Shown: in pieces, positions 9,190 to 18,236 of the stretch
How the letters are laid out: every line of letters begins with the position of its first letter
How positions within the stretch are numbered: the first letter of the stretch is position 1
Assembly (NCBI RefSeq): GCF_001440035.1
Contig: NZ_LJYG01000062.1
Location: 26,725-90,724, forward strand
Origin: Bradyrhizobium manausense
Lineage (GTDB): Bacteria > Pseudomonadota > Alphaproteobacteria > Rhizobiales > Xanthobacteraceae
DNA length: 64,000 nt
Direction: 5' to 3'
Position numbers and translations under genes: made by a program
Notes under the pieces: generated by a model
The model's database searches: none
Seen by the model: the letters and a program-made list of their open reading frames with translations, nothing else
Told to the model about the DNA's origin: nothing

Positions 9190-9255
9190 GATCCACCTCC
9201 TCCACCTTGTGGACGAGCTTGCTCCGGCAAGCCCGCCGCCGGCGCCAACTTTCGA

Positions 9256-10329
9256 TCAGCAGGTCGATCCTGCCCTGCTGCTGGCTTTGCTAAATCCGGA
9301 GCGCGCGTAGAACACTTGTCTTCGCACACCGCGGGTTATACGGAGCGCTCCGCGCATGAGCGAAGACAGGCCCGACGGCGGCAACTCTATCGGGCCCTGC
9401 GGTTCGAGCCAGGCGCGCACCCGATCATGGTCCGGTCCCAGGCTATCGAGGAGCTTCCCCCAGAGCGCACGACCCATCGAATCGTGAAAATGGAGAACAC
9501 TCACGTCGGCGACTTTGGAGGGTTCGTAGTTGTCGGGCAAAGCACCACAAACGGGGAAGTTGCTTGAGGCCGGTAGCATCTTCCAGCTCAGACCGCGCTC
9601 GATGACTGTTAAGCCGAGCATCACCTGGTCCAGGAAATGCACTTGGGAATGCGTCCTTGCCACCTTCAACTCCAAGAACTTCTTGCAGTTAGCAAGATAC
9701 GCGCGACCAAAGCCGGTTGCGCGGCGATAAACAAACACGCCGGAATTCACGTAGAACCGAATGAGGCGCCCGTCGCTGGTGCGCAACCACGGCAAATCGT
9801 CAAGCCTCTTGCCTACGAGCGCCGCGGATCGTCCCCAGAACGATTCGTTAGCATCCCCCGCTCCAGCCGACCCGATCACGCCTGCGTCTGGGGCACCAGC
9901 GATGAAATCGACCCCATCCGGCAGCTCAAGTTCGTTCGGCTCACGCAAGAAGAGAATGTCACTGTCGAGCCAGGCGATTGCATTGCTCCGGGTCCGTGCC
10001 TCGACAGCCGCGAGCGCTTCCGGCTTGTTCATGTAGTGGTGCCAAGCGTAGGGATCCCTCGGATGCACGCGCAAGTGATCAATCCCCAATTCCGCCATAC
10101 GGCGGCGCGTCGTCGGCGCCAGAGGCGGGGTGAAGCGAGGGGTTACAGCAACCACGTCCAGGCTCGCAAAGCGGCCGCCAAATCGGCGTAAGCTCTCGAC
10201 CATTCGCAGCGTGAGCGGCTCCAATAACCCCGATTCGATGCACACCACGACGGTCATCGACGGGGGTGCAACGGCGGCAACCGGGCTACCAGTCGACTGC
10301 AACGCAATCGTTCCAGAGAGATCGTTCAA
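9256..10329 (-). CDS. Nucleotide-diphospho-sugar transferase-like (GT-A) protein
   Basis: This 357-residue protein has GT-A features: an N-terminal strand-rich start (MTVVVCIESG), a DxD-type motif in IAWLDSDILFLREP, and a C-terminal HFHDSMGRALW with conserved His/Asp. This layout resembles GT8/GT77-like transferases. The ATG overlaps the stop of the upstream glycosyltransferase by four bases (ATGA). It is the second gene of a leftward operon: GT2, this gene, methyltransferase, beta-helix protein. Its sugar is unknown. Confidence 0.65.
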   Translation of the reverse strand: MNDLSGTIALQSTGSPVAAVAPPSMTVVVCIESGLLEPLTLRMVESLRRFGGRFASLDVVAVTPRFTPPLAPTTRRRMAELGIDHLRVHPRDPYAWHHYMNKPEALAAVEARTRSNAIAWLDSDILFLREPNELELPDGVDFIAGAPDAGVIGSAGAGDANESFWGRSAALVGKRLDDLPWLRTSDGRLIRFYVNSGVFVYRRATGFGRAYLANCKKFLELKVARTHSQVHFLDQVMLGLTVIERGLSWKMLPASSNFPVCGALPDNYEPSKVADVSVLHFHDSMGRALWGKLLDSLGPDHDRVRAWLEPQGPIELPPSGLSSLMRGALRITRGVRRQVFYARSGFSKASSRAGSTC

Positions 10330-11120
10330 GCGCGATCCTCCAGCGTCTTGGCAAATCCGAGCTGTCTCGCGACCAATTCGGGCGATTCAACCATGGGACG
10401 CAATGTGGAGGCCCGGAAAACGGCCTTGTATCTCAGGCGCAGGCGGCGCAACAGCAGCGGCCAAGGATTGTTCGTCAGCCGAACGATGACGGTTGGCAAC
10501 GGAAGCAGTGCTCTCCATTTGCGAACCATAAAGCGATAGGCGGCAATATACGTTTTGTCCAAGCGAACGCCGGCCTTGCTGTTGTGAATGACCGGCAGAT
10601 CGACGACGTAGGACTTCATGCCGGCTCGACGTGCTTCAAGCACGATGTCGGTCCCGTAGAGATGGAACGACGGCAGTGCCGGATCAAAGACGATCCCCGA
10701 CGCGCGGCGTACGATCAAGACCACTTCGTCGAGACTGGTTACGATTCGGGGGAAGCTGAACGATCCCCCGCACACGGCACCCAGCCCGGCATCCCAGAGG
10801 TGTCCGACGAATTCGCCCTCGTTTGTCATGCCGCATAGACCCGCTACGGCCCAAGATGGGTCGGCTGAACTCAGCCGCTCGCAGACGGATTCCAGTCTGG
10901 AGAACCAGCCTTCTGGAAAATAGACGTCCTGATGGGCGAAAACGACAATCTCCGCCCGGGCTGCTTGAATGGCTTCGCGATAAGCAACTGACGCGGCCTT
11001 CGCGCCCCATATCACCGAAAGCGGGACCCGGCGCTTGGCCACGTCCGGCGACGACTTCAGATTTCGCTTCAAGATCGCATTGTTGTTTGCGACACAGCAG
11101 ACCTGTACGGACCACGTCAT
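10326..11120 (-). CDS. Glycosyltransferase-like protein (GT2-type)
   Basis: The 264-residue product has a GT-A core. AEIVVFAHQDVYFPEGWFSR carries the acidic donor-metal site (HQD in place of DxD), and FHLYGTDIVLEARRAG resembles the ED..R acceptor/base region of family 2 enzymes. It is the first gene of the leftward operon and is separated from the rightward polymerase gene by an AT-rich divergent region. The sugar specificity cannot be inferred. Confidence 0.75.
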   Translation of the reverse strand: MTWSVQVCCVANNNAILKRNLKSSPDVAKRRVPLSVIWGAKAASVAYREAIQAARAEIVVFAHQDVYFPEGWFSRLESVCERLSSADPSWAVAGLCGMTNEGEFVGHLWDAGLGAVCGGSFSFPRIVTSLDEVVLIVRRASGIVFDPALPSFHLYGTDIVLEARRAGMKSYVVDLPVIHNSKAGVRLDKTYIAAYRFMVRKWRALLPLPTVIVRLTNNPWPLLLRRLRLRYKAVFRASTLRPMVESPELVARQLGFAKTLEDRA

Positions 11121-11248
11121 TGCGACCTCAAGCTCGACCTCAGCCCGATCAGAGATTTAATTTCCACAATAAATAAAAATGTATTATATAATATAATAAA
11201 GATCAACGGCCGTTTTTATTAAAAGCGGTGTTTGAGGAGGCTTGCAGA
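11121..11248. promoter_or_regulatory. Divergent AT-rich promoter island
   Basis: The 128-bp gap between a leftward glycosyltransferase operon and the rightward polymerase gene is extremely AT-rich at 11155-11225 (for example tgtattatataatataataa). It ends with GAGGAGG at 11234-11240, which sets the start of the polymerase gene. It is a likely binding site for a nucleoid silencer. Confidence 0.55.
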
Positions 11249-12577
11249 TTGTCAACCCGGAGCATCAGCAGGGTGCAATTCGATCGTCATTTTTCGCCTG
11301 ATGCTCAGGCTGCCATTCCGGTTGCGCCGAACAGCCCGAACAGCTTCGCCATCTGGGCTGTCGTGATCGGCCTTGCCGTTCACTCAAACATGACTTTCTT
11401 CCTTGCCGGCGCAAAGTTCACAATCGCCCGGCTGGTGATCGCGCTGCTGGTGTTCCCCGCAGCGGTCGAACTGTTGCAAAGAGGCCGGCATCGGGGCGCA
11501 CCTGATATAATTACATGTGCGTTTTGTGCCTGGCTGTTGATTGCCGTATCCCAGACCGACCAGTCATGGTCGTCGACGGCCGCGCTGATAACCGAATTTG
11601 GGGGCGGCTACCTGGTGGCGCGGTCCTATATCTTCGGCCATCCAGCGCTGGAAACATTTGTTCGAGCGCTCAAACTCATTTGCATCGTTTTAATCGCCCT
11701 CGCAAGCCTCGAACAATTGAGCCAGACTCACCTTGGCTTTGTGCTGTTTGGCTTACCCATTCCGGGATACGAATACCGATACGGATGGCTGCGCGCATTT
11801 TCGACATTTCCTCATCCGATCTTATTCGGCACGTTCTGCGCCGCGGCCGGGGCCATCTTCTTGTACTCCGAACGCACGTCCCTTGGTAGAGTTTGCTATG
11901 GCAGCCTGTGTTTCTTTGGATGCCTGCTCGCAATGTCGTCCGCACCGCTAATCGCTTTTTTGATCGCGATCTTTGTCCGGCTCTACGACGGGCTCCTCCA
12001 TGGCATCCGCTGCCGATGGCAGGTTCTAAGCGCAGCCATGTTCGCCCTCCTCTTGGTTGTCTTCTTGGTTGCAAACAGGCCGGTGTCATGGATCGTCGCA
12101 AATCTGACGCTCGATCCATCCACCGGCTATTTTCGGGTCGCCACTTGGGACACTGCGTTCTACTACATCGGCCTGTCGCCCTACGTCGGGTACGGATTCG
12201 ATAGCTACGCGCCCGCAGATGATTTCTTCGGGAACGTTTCAGTCGATTCCACCTGGCTCGTCATGATCATTCGGTTCGGAATTCCCTCGATAATCCCTCT
12301 GCTCCTTGCAAATGTTGCCTCATTCTGGCCTTCGCGGCAGATTTACGCCCGCACTTCGCATGATCCCTACGTCGGTCAGCTTTGCACCGCATTCACCTTG
12401 AGCCTCGTCGTGCTCATGTTCGTGGGGCTGACAGTTCATTATTGGAATAATGTTTGGTTGTTTTGGGGACTCTGCATTGGAATCCGCGCCTCTCTTCGGG
12501 AGCAGTGCTCCAACGCTCGCCGGCTGACCTTCAATGGTGCGAGCGGGCTGCACGACGTTATGTCCTCGGCCCCCTAA
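11249..12577 (+). CDS. Polysaccharide polymerase / O-antigen ligase-like membrane protein
   Basis: This roughly 442-residue polytopic inner-membrane protein is the best candidate for the Wzy polymerase that joins repeat units in the periplasm. About ten hydrophobic segments are visible, for example TIARLVIALLVFPAAVEL and VLSAAMFALLLVVFLVA. A large loop has the pattern STFPHPILFGTFCAA, and a later loop carries YVGYGFDSYAPADDFF, resembling the RxxHP...G.G pattern of Wzy_C/O-antigen ligase proteins. I place the start at the TTG at 11249, because GAGGAGG sits eight bases upstream; GTG at 11228 is the longer alternative. A second large membrane protein at 38320-40305 could share or compete for this role. 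Confidence 0.78.
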   Translation: MSTRSISRVQFDRHFSPDAQAAIPVAPNSPNSFAIWAVVIGLAVHSNMTFFLAGAKFTIARLVIALLVFPAAVELLQRGRHRGAPDIITCAFCAWLLIAVSQTDQSWSSTAALITEFGGGYLVARSYIFGHPALETFVRALKLICIVLIALASLEQLSQTHLGFVLFGLPIPGYEYRYGWLRAFSTFPHPILFGTFCAAAGAIFLYSERTSLGRVCYGSLCFFGCLLAMSSAPLIAFLIAIFVRLYDGLLHGIRCRWQVLSAAMFALLLVVFLVANRPVSWIVANLTLDPSTGYFRVATWDTAFYYIGLSPYVGYGFDSYAPADDFFGNVSVDSTWLVMIIRFGIPSIIPLLLANVASFWPSRQIYARTSHDPYVGQLCTAFTLSLVVLMFVGLTVHYWNNVWLFWGLCIGIRASLREQCSNARRLTFNGASGLHDVMSSAP

Positions 12578-12603
12578 TGGGCGCCAATCATCCGTCGAGA
12601 AGT

Positions 12604-12763
12604 CGAGCTTCGGTTCCGATCTACTTTGGGGAATGTTGCCACCTCGATCATGGAGATAGCAGTTGTTCGCTGAGCGAGAGCCTACGCCAGCGGCAACGCT
12701 TGAGTAACCGGCGATATTGTTGTTTCTGAATATAAGGCGCGGACCGGGGTCTTCTTCCGAAGC
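12604..12763 (-). pseudogene. Remnant of a third Sec-type beta-helix gene copy
   Basis: Translating the minus strand from about 12763 gives a fragment containing GYSSVAAGVGSRSANNCYL followed by HDRGGN. This aligns with GYSSVAASIGCRSAANCYL and NDQGGN of the intact beta-helix protein encoded just upstream at 12825-14345. Similarity at DNA level is visible around 12635-12735 versus 13080-13175. The fragment has no start, begins after a stop codon, and runs out into sequence antisense to the polymerase gene. It is the residue of a tandem duplication or gene conversion. Confidence 0.75.
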
Positions 12764-12824
12764 TCATAGGGTCACGGTGAAACATGTACACTCTCCGTCA
12801 TTGCTCGCATGGCGCGCGACTGCG

Positions 12825-14345
12825 CTAAAAGGCTCCGACGTTCCAGGGATGATCGCTCGGTCGCGAAAGAACGGGAATTGCGGGATAGATTGCGACGCGG
12901 TCCGGCCTATCGATTGCACCAAAACTCGTGGTGCTGCAGAGCGCGGGGACAGACGGGCACATCGCCGATAAGTTGAGGGCACGACCGATTGTCGCAGCAC
13001 TCCCAGAGGCGGGAGCGTAGCCGTTTGCGGTCGTGTAGCCCTCGGCCGCGGCTTTCGCCTTGCTTTGAAGGACATTGCCGCCCTGGTCATTGAGATAGCA
13101 GTTCGCCGCGGAGCGGCATCCTATGCTAGCGGCAACACTCGAGTATCCGACGACGTGGTTGTTTCCGAAATAGACCGAGCCCGACCATGAGGGCGTAGTG
13201 CTGTTGGCAGCGTTGAAATTGAGATGGCACGGCGATTCGAATGTGTTGTTGTAGATGTAGGAGGTGGCGACGCCAGCGCCGGCCCTAAAGCCGGGTGGGT
13301 TCTGCATCAGGCAGTTAACTGGATTGCCGATATCATAAAACACATTGTTGAAGACATATAAAATCGATGCTTGCAGCCAAACCGTCACTCCCTCAGCGGT
13401 ATGGCGAACGACGTTGTTGTAGAAATATGTCGTTCCCTGCTCGAGCCCTCCAAGAGATTCCACAACATTGCCGTGAGCAAAATGCCGCTCAACCGGGTTG
13501 TACATATACTCAAAGAGATTCCCGTGAACATGGGTCAGGTTCGAACACACAGCTCCGTTGGAGACGTGACGAAAAACATTGCCATGCACATCATAGCACT
13601 CGGCGTAAATCGCGAAGCCGCTGGACTTGCCCGGCGTTGTCCCCAAGGACGAATCCGATCCATCAAAGACATTCGATGCAACAACGTTGCCCGTTGTTCC
13701 GCTTCCCGTACCCAAAATCATGTAGTGAGTATCGTTGCCGGCATGCGTCGTCATCGTCCAACCGTGAAAGTATGAGTTCGAAACGGTGATGTTGGAGCCG
13801 CTGCGAAAGATCGAAGCTCCGCGCGGGGTCCCACCCCAGCACTTTCCCGTAAATTCGAAGCCGTCAAAATCGACGTACCGCACGTTCTCGAGACTTACGC
13901 CGGTTATGTCCGAATCGTCGTAGCTGCAGCTTTCCGGCCTCTCCGTACTCGATGGATTGTCCATGTGCAGGATCGGACGCGCCCAGGACGAACCGCTGAA
14001 CCAGGTGTTGTCCACCCCTATGTAGACGTGGTCCGTGGTCATCCCACTCCAAGTCCACGTCCAGGGCATTCCGCGAACCTTACCTACAGACGTATGCCAC
14101 GTGTCGCGGCCCCGAAAAATGAAGCGATCGCCGGGTTTCGGAGTCGCCGCCGAACAAGCGGCGTTGCAATCCGGCATACCCGGCGCATGCTGCCAGGGAT
14201 TATCCTTATCGGTGCCGCCGTTCAGATCGGAGCCCTCGGCGGAGATATAGTAGGTGCTTCCGCGCGCGCTCATCGTCGTGATGGAACTCAGCACGCCTAT
14301 GAAGCTGATCAGAGCAAACCTGCTTGAAAGGCCAAATCGGTCCAT
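12825..14345 (-). CDS. Secreted right-handed beta-helix protein
   Basis: The 506-residue protein starts with a clear Sec signal peptide (RFALISFIGVLSSITTMSARG). The mature protein opens with STYYISAEGSDLNGGTDKD, the standard opening of secreted parallel beta-helix proteins of the PbH1 class. Repeated N-rich coil units follow (NITVSNSYFHGW, VVASNVFDGS, YVFNNVFYDIG). Eight or more Cys residues suggest disulfides in the periplasm or outside the cell. Lyase, C5-epimerase and structural roles are possible, and no catalytic triad is assigned. It is not closely related to the other two beta-helix proteins in the window. A remnant copy lies directly downstream. Confidence 0.83.
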   Translation of the reverse strand: MDRFGLSSRFALISFIGVLSSITTMSARGSTYYISAEGSDLNGGTDKDNPWQHAPGMPDCNAACSAATPKPGDRFIFRGRDTWHTSVGKVRGMPWTWTWSGMTTDHVYIGVDNTWFSGSSWARPILHMDNPSSTERPESCSYDDSDITGVSLENVRYVDFDGFEFTGKCWGGTPRGASIFRSGSNITVSNSYFHGWTMTTHAGNDTHYMILGTGSGTTGNVVASNVFDGSDSSLGTTPGKSSGFAIYAECYDVHGNVFRHVSNGAVCSNLTHVHGNLFEYMYNPVERHFAHGNVVESLGGLEQGTTYFYNNVVRHTAEGVTVWLQASILYVFNNVFYDIGNPVNCLMQNPPGFRAGAGVATSYIYNNTFESPCHLNFNAANSTTPSWSGSVYFGNNHVVGYSSVAASIGCRSAANCYLNDQGGNVLQSKAKAAAEGYTTANGYAPASGSAATIGRALNLSAMCPSVPALCSTTSFGAIDRPDRVAIYPAIPVLSRPSDHPWNVGAF

Positions 14346-14396
14346 TATCGAGGCCGCGCAGTTGGTTCTCAGAGCAGGCGCCGATAAAGGACGCCC

Positions 14397-15230
14397 TCAC
14401 TCAATTGGCTCCTCAACCCGAGCGGTGAAAGGATCGACAAACGACGGCTCGCCAATTTGTATCGAGGATGGCTTGTCCTGCGGCTCCTTCTCGATCACCA
14501 CCATCGCATTGTAGAAGTGCACCGCATCAACGAACCGATGCGCGTCAGGCAGGCGCTGCGGCTTCGTGTGCCACCATTTGTGCATGTCGTCGACGAGGTC
14601 TTTCATCTGCTCCAAAAAGGTCGAGCGGCGGCGCCAGCCTCCCTCGTAACGTCCACGCCAGTAGTTGGTCTGCAGGTCCTCGACAATATAGACACCGCGC
14701 GCCGAGATCAGCGGGAATAGGGCTTCAAAGCTTGCTCGCTGGTGCGGCACCCAATGGCTTCCATCGTCGAGTACGATATCGATGCCGCCCATCTCAGCAA
14801 CGACGGACCGCAGAAATTGCACGTCGCCTTGTGAGCCAATTCGCACGTTGATCGAGGGCGGGTCGTCCACGACGGAGCAGCGCGGGTCGACATCAATCCC
14901 GAAGATGGTGGCGTTCGGTCCGAAGTACTTGCTCCAAATCTGCAGCGATCCGCCATGGCTGACGCCGATCTCGAGGAATTTCACGGAAGTTCCGCGAAAT
15001 CTTTCCAGATGACGATCGTAAATGCGGTGATAGTGGTGCCATTTGTGGGCGAGCCGCCCGGTATGACTGTAGAAGAGCTGCTCCATGCTCTCGCCCGAGC
15101 CGTGTCGCGGGGACGGCTTTAGGTGCTTCACGTAAGGCCAAACATTCTCCGGCGAGGGAGCAAGACGATCCAACCCGACTCTCGCAAGCGCCTGACGGTA
15201 ATTGTGGATCACCAGATCCTGTAAGGTCAC
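14397..15230 (-). CDS. MycE/TylE-like class I methyltransferase
   Basis: The 277-residue protein looks like the Methyltransf_24/MycE group, which O-methylates sugars. Motif I is KFLEIGVSHGGSLQIWSKYF, the strand-2 acidic region is IFGIDVDPRC, and the metal/catalytic region is IDIVLDDGSHWVPHQRASF, followed by GVYIVEDLQTNYW. The DDGSH and VEDL.T.YW pair is characteristic of this metal-dependent family. I use the GTG at 15230 because GGAGGAGG precedes it by about six bases. It stands alone between the beta-helix gene and the divergent flippase gene. A role in O-methylating a glycan sugar is inferred. Confidence 0.8.
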   Translation of the reverse strand: MTLQDLVIHNYRQALARVGLDRLAPSPENVWPYVKHLKPSPRHGSGESMEQLFYSHTGRLAHKWHHYHRIYDRHLERFRGTSVKFLEIGVSHGGSLQIWSKYFGPNATIFGIDVDPRCSVVDDPPSINVRIGSQGDVQFLRSVVAEMGGIDIVLDDGSHWVPHQRASFEALFPLISARGVYIVEDLQTNYWRGRYEGGWRRRSTFLEQMKDLVDDMHKWWHTKPQRLPDAHRFVDAVHFYNAMVVIEKEPQDKPSSIQIGEPSFVDPFTARVEEPIE

Positions 15231-15557
15231 GTACCCTCCTCCGATCTATTTAATTCAAATATAATTATACCGGTTGAAACTAATCGATCAAGATATTAAT
15301 ATCAAATCGTCATTTAATTCATCAGACCCCGCAGGGGTGGCATCGTCTGGGCACATGCGAGAATCAAACTCGAGGCGGGAACCTCCGCGATGCATCCCCA
15401 TACTGAATCAACTCCGACCAGCACAAGCGCGGCTGTGCGACAGCGGCGGGAGCGAACTCGGATTTAGATTCAGTGGGCAAGTTTTCCCGTTCTTACGCGT
15501 GCTGAGCGGAGCGCCTTGGTTGGTGGCTTCTGTTCATCGCGCGCAGGTATACGTCTC
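15231..15557. promoter_or_regulatory. Divergent promoter region between methyltransferase and flippase
   Basis: The 327-bp gap holds the Shine-Dalgarno GGAGGAGG of the leftward methyltransferase next to its start, an AT-rich island at 15247-15320 (tatttaattcaaatataatta) and GC-normal sequence up to the flippase start. No gene is supported inside it. Confidence 0.5.
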
Positions 15558-17000
15558 ATGAAACTTGGATTCGAAATCGGCCCATGGACCCGCCGTTTGT
15601 CGTTGGCTGCGGCAGCCCCGCTGGTCGGATTCTCATCCCGGTTCTTTCGAACGATCCTGCTGTCTCATTTTCTTGCCCCAGCAGAACTCGGCATAGCGAT
15701 CGCGATCGCGGTCGTGATTACGACTTCAGAGATGATCTCCGAGGTTGGCTTGAACCATGTGGTGCTTGTCAGATCGGGACCAGAGGCTCGCGAGTTCCTG
15801 GCGGCAGCGCATGGGCTACAGCTCCTGCGAGGGCTGGTGATCTCGATCCCTCTCGCCTCGTTTTGCGTTCCCCTGAGCGCAATGTTCGGCGTGCCCCAAT
15901 TCTGGAAAAGCTTCCTGCTTGCCGCGTTCATTCCATTAATACGGTCGCTCTATCATTTGGGCGTCTATCAAATCCAGAGGGACTACGAATATCGCCCCCA
16001 AGCCCTTTCGGTTTGCGTGAGCAGCATAGCGGGGTTTGCTATCGTGATTCTAGCGGTGTCCTGGGTGCCGGATCATCGGATCATTCTGATATCGCTGGCC
16101 GTGGAGGCATTCTTGCTGGTCGTCTTGAGCCATTTGCTTTCTCCCTTTGACTATGAGTGGCGTGCCCCTCCGCGGTTTATTCGGGAGGTGCTTAAGTATG
16201 GTTTACCGCTGACCGCGAACGGGATTGCGCTCGCGTTAATAAGCCAGGCGGACCGGCTCCTTGTGGCCGGCAAACTCGGCGTGGAGTCGCTTGCGGTGTA
16301 CGCGGTCGTGGTCGGTCTCGCACAGACCCCGATATCGCCGATGTTCGAAATTTTTGGCACCCTTGGAATGTCGATGATGGTGCGTAGTCAAGGCACGCCG
16401 GAGCGGCAGCTTGCATCGTTCACCTGGTTGCTGTGGCTCTTTTCACTTCTTGCCTTCGCTTATGCTGCTGCGGTCGGCCTGACGCTCGATTTCTTGGCCC
16501 CGCTCATCTACGGCAGCCACTACTCCGTCCCGCCATCATGGCGTGTTCTCATTACGGGAATCGTGTTCCTCTCGACGTATCGCGGAGCTCATACCATACT
16601 TTTGCTGAGCTTAGGTGAGACGGCGAAACTCGCGTTCGCAAATGCCACCGTCGGCCTCGGCGTCGTTGCTGGCGCGCTTTTGGTTGTGACGCACCCCGCC
16701 CCGGAGTCGATTCTGGCCGGAAGACTGTTCGGCGATATCATTTCCATTGCTGTCTTTCACTGGGTCGCCTTCACGAGCTTGAGATCTTCCGGACGCATCA
16801 TTCTCCAGTGCATGGTTTTCAGCTTGGCCTCGGTCAGCTTATTCGGCTTTATGATCTGGTCCGCGCCCAGCCCAACCTGGACAACGCGCATGCTATTCTC
16901 CGCAACTTGTCTGCTGCCCATGTCCGTGCTGCTCTGGCGCGCATACGCGTCGTGGAGGACGAGACAACGGTCGTTCTTGGCCGGCGCGCTCGCGCCCTAG
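15558..17000 (+). CDS. Wzx-type polysaccharide flippase
   Basis: This 480-residue polytopic protein fits the MOP superfamily flippases (Polysacc_synt/Wzx) that move undecaprenyl-linked repeats across the inner membrane. It starts with the amphipathic helix and loop typical of the family (RRLSLAAAAPLVGFSSRFFR), then SHFLAPAELGIAIAIAVVIT. Around 12 hydrophobic segments follow, with the second half beginning near YGLPLTANGIALALISQADR, the usual family signature for the mid-protein repeat. The ATG at 15558 is preferred over a longer in-frame start at 15516. It is followed by a GT2 gene on the same strand. Confidence 0.85.
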   Translation: MKLGFEIGPWTRRLSLAAAAPLVGFSSRFFRTILLSHFLAPAELGIAIAIAVVITTSEMISEVGLNHVVLVRSGPEAREFLAAAHGLQLLRGLVISIPLASFCVPLSAMFGVPQFWKSFLLAAFIPLIRSLYHLGVYQIQRDYEYRPQALSVCVSSIAGFAIVILAVSWVPDHRIILISLAVEAFLLVVLSHLLSPFDYEWRAPPRFIREVLKYGLPLTANGIALALISQADRLLVAGKLGVESLAVYAVVVGLAQTPISPMFEIFGTLGMSMMVRSQGTPERQLASFTWLLWLFSLLAFAYAAAVGLTLDFLAPLIYGSHYSVPPSWRVLITGIVFLSTYRGAHTILLLSLGETAKLAFANATVGLGVVAGALLVVTHPAPESILAGRLFGDIISIAVFHWVAFTSLRSSGRIILQCMVFSLASVSLFGFMIWSAPSPTWTTRMLFSATCLLPMSVLLWRAYASWRTRQRSFLAGALAP

Positions 17001-17172
17001 TCGACGCGGGTCCGTGCCGCATCGATCGAACAGAGTAAACATTGCGGGTATCTCCGGAAACCCGCGAAAGGAAGGAGCGACAAAATGCGGTCGATGTTAC
17101 CGGGTCCATGTAACGGATTTGCGCTGCTGAATGCGGAGCCGGTCGGCATTACAGATACAGTGGGAGTGTCGT

Positions 17173-18213
17173 GTGATTGACGCAGATCCGTTTCGAGTGG
17201 CAATCCTGATCGTCAGCTTTCGCAATCCGGAAGACGTACAAGCCTGTCTAGCCGCCCTCGCCCAGTTGACCGAAGAACCTCGTTTCGACGTCTTCATATG
17301 TGAAAATGGCGGCCCCGGCGCGTTCCGCGACCTGTGTGAGAGACTGGTGGCCCCTCAGGGGGCCTGCAGGCCGATTTCGGGCGAGTTGGCAGAAGATGCC
17401 TTGATCACCCCATCGGGACGGTTGTCCGAGGTCAAACGCTTGGCCCTGAAGCGTCGAGACGCGCGCGTATGGTTGGGCTGCGCTTCGGAGAATCTCGGCT
17501 ACGCCGGGGGGCTCAACATTTGGATCGACCGGCTGCTATCAAGCGCGGGCTGGGCCGGAATCTGGGTCTTGAATCCGGACTCCGAGCCTCATCCTCGCGC
17601 TTTGCAAGCTCTCACAGATCGCGCCGTCGCCGGCCGCAAAGGCATGGTCGGCAGTACCATCGTGTCATCTGCTGACCACAACTACGTCTATTGCCGCGCC
17701 GGTCACCGCTGGCGCAAGTTACGAACAAGCCTTGCTTTTATCGGCCTGGGGGAAGAGGCGGGTGCATCGGTGGATCTCAGCTCGATCGAGGGCGATCTAG
17801 ACTGCATCGCAGGTGGATCTATGTATGTCACGCGAGCCTGTCTCGAAAAAATTGGCAGAATGGACGAGCGATTCTTCCTGTATTACGAGGATGCGGACTG
17901 GTCCATGCGCGCCAAGCGATACGGGTTAGGGTATGCGCCGGACTCGATCGTACCTCATAAGGGCGGCACGACGATCGGGTCGGCCCGTCTGCGTGCCGAG
18001 AGATCTCGGCTTTCCGTCTATCTCGAAAGCCGGAACAACCTTCATTTCGTTCGCATGCACTGGCATCGGTATTTTCCGTTGGGACTCTTCTTTGGCTGCG
18101 CCTACGCAATCACCTATCTCTTTGCCATGTCCTCTAAGAATTTCAGAGCTGCTGCAGAGGGACTATTGGCTGGAATTAGGGGCGAGACAGGCCGGCCAAA
18201 GTTTCACGGTTGA
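17173..18213 (+). CDS. Family 2 glycosyltransferase (rhamnosyltransferase-like)
   Basis: The 346-residue inverting GT-A enzyme begins VAILIVSFRNPEDVQACL and has the nucleotide-sugar motifs ENLGYAGGLN and WVLNPDSEPHP (an NPD element replacing DxD). The acceptor/base region CIAGGSMYVTR is followed by FFLYYEDADWSMRAKRYGL. This arrangement is the one seen in WbbL/RfbF-type rhamnosyltransferases, which fits the rml genes in the locus. A hydrophobic segment near the C-terminus suggests membrane association. I favour the GTG at 17173 with GGAG six bases upstream; the frame is open from 17131. Confidence 0.85.
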   Translation: MIDADPFRVAILIVSFRNPEDVQACLAALAQLTEEPRFDVFICENGGPGAFRDLCERLVAPQGACRPISGELAEDALITPSGRLSEVKRLALKRRDARVWLGCASENLGYAGGLNIWIDRLLSSAGWAGIWVLNPDSEPHPRALQALTDRAVAGRKGMVGSTIVSSADHNYVYCRAGHRWRKLRTSLAFIGLGEEAGASVDLSSIEGDLDCIAGGSMYVTRACLEKIGRMDERFFLYYEDADWSMRAKRYGLGYAPDSIVPHKGGTTIGSARLRAERSRLSVYLESRNNLHFVRMHWHRYFPLGLFFGCAYAITYLFAMSSKNFRAAAEGLLAGIRGETGRPKFHG

Positions 18214-18236
18214 GTGAGGGTCCTTCATACAGGGGC

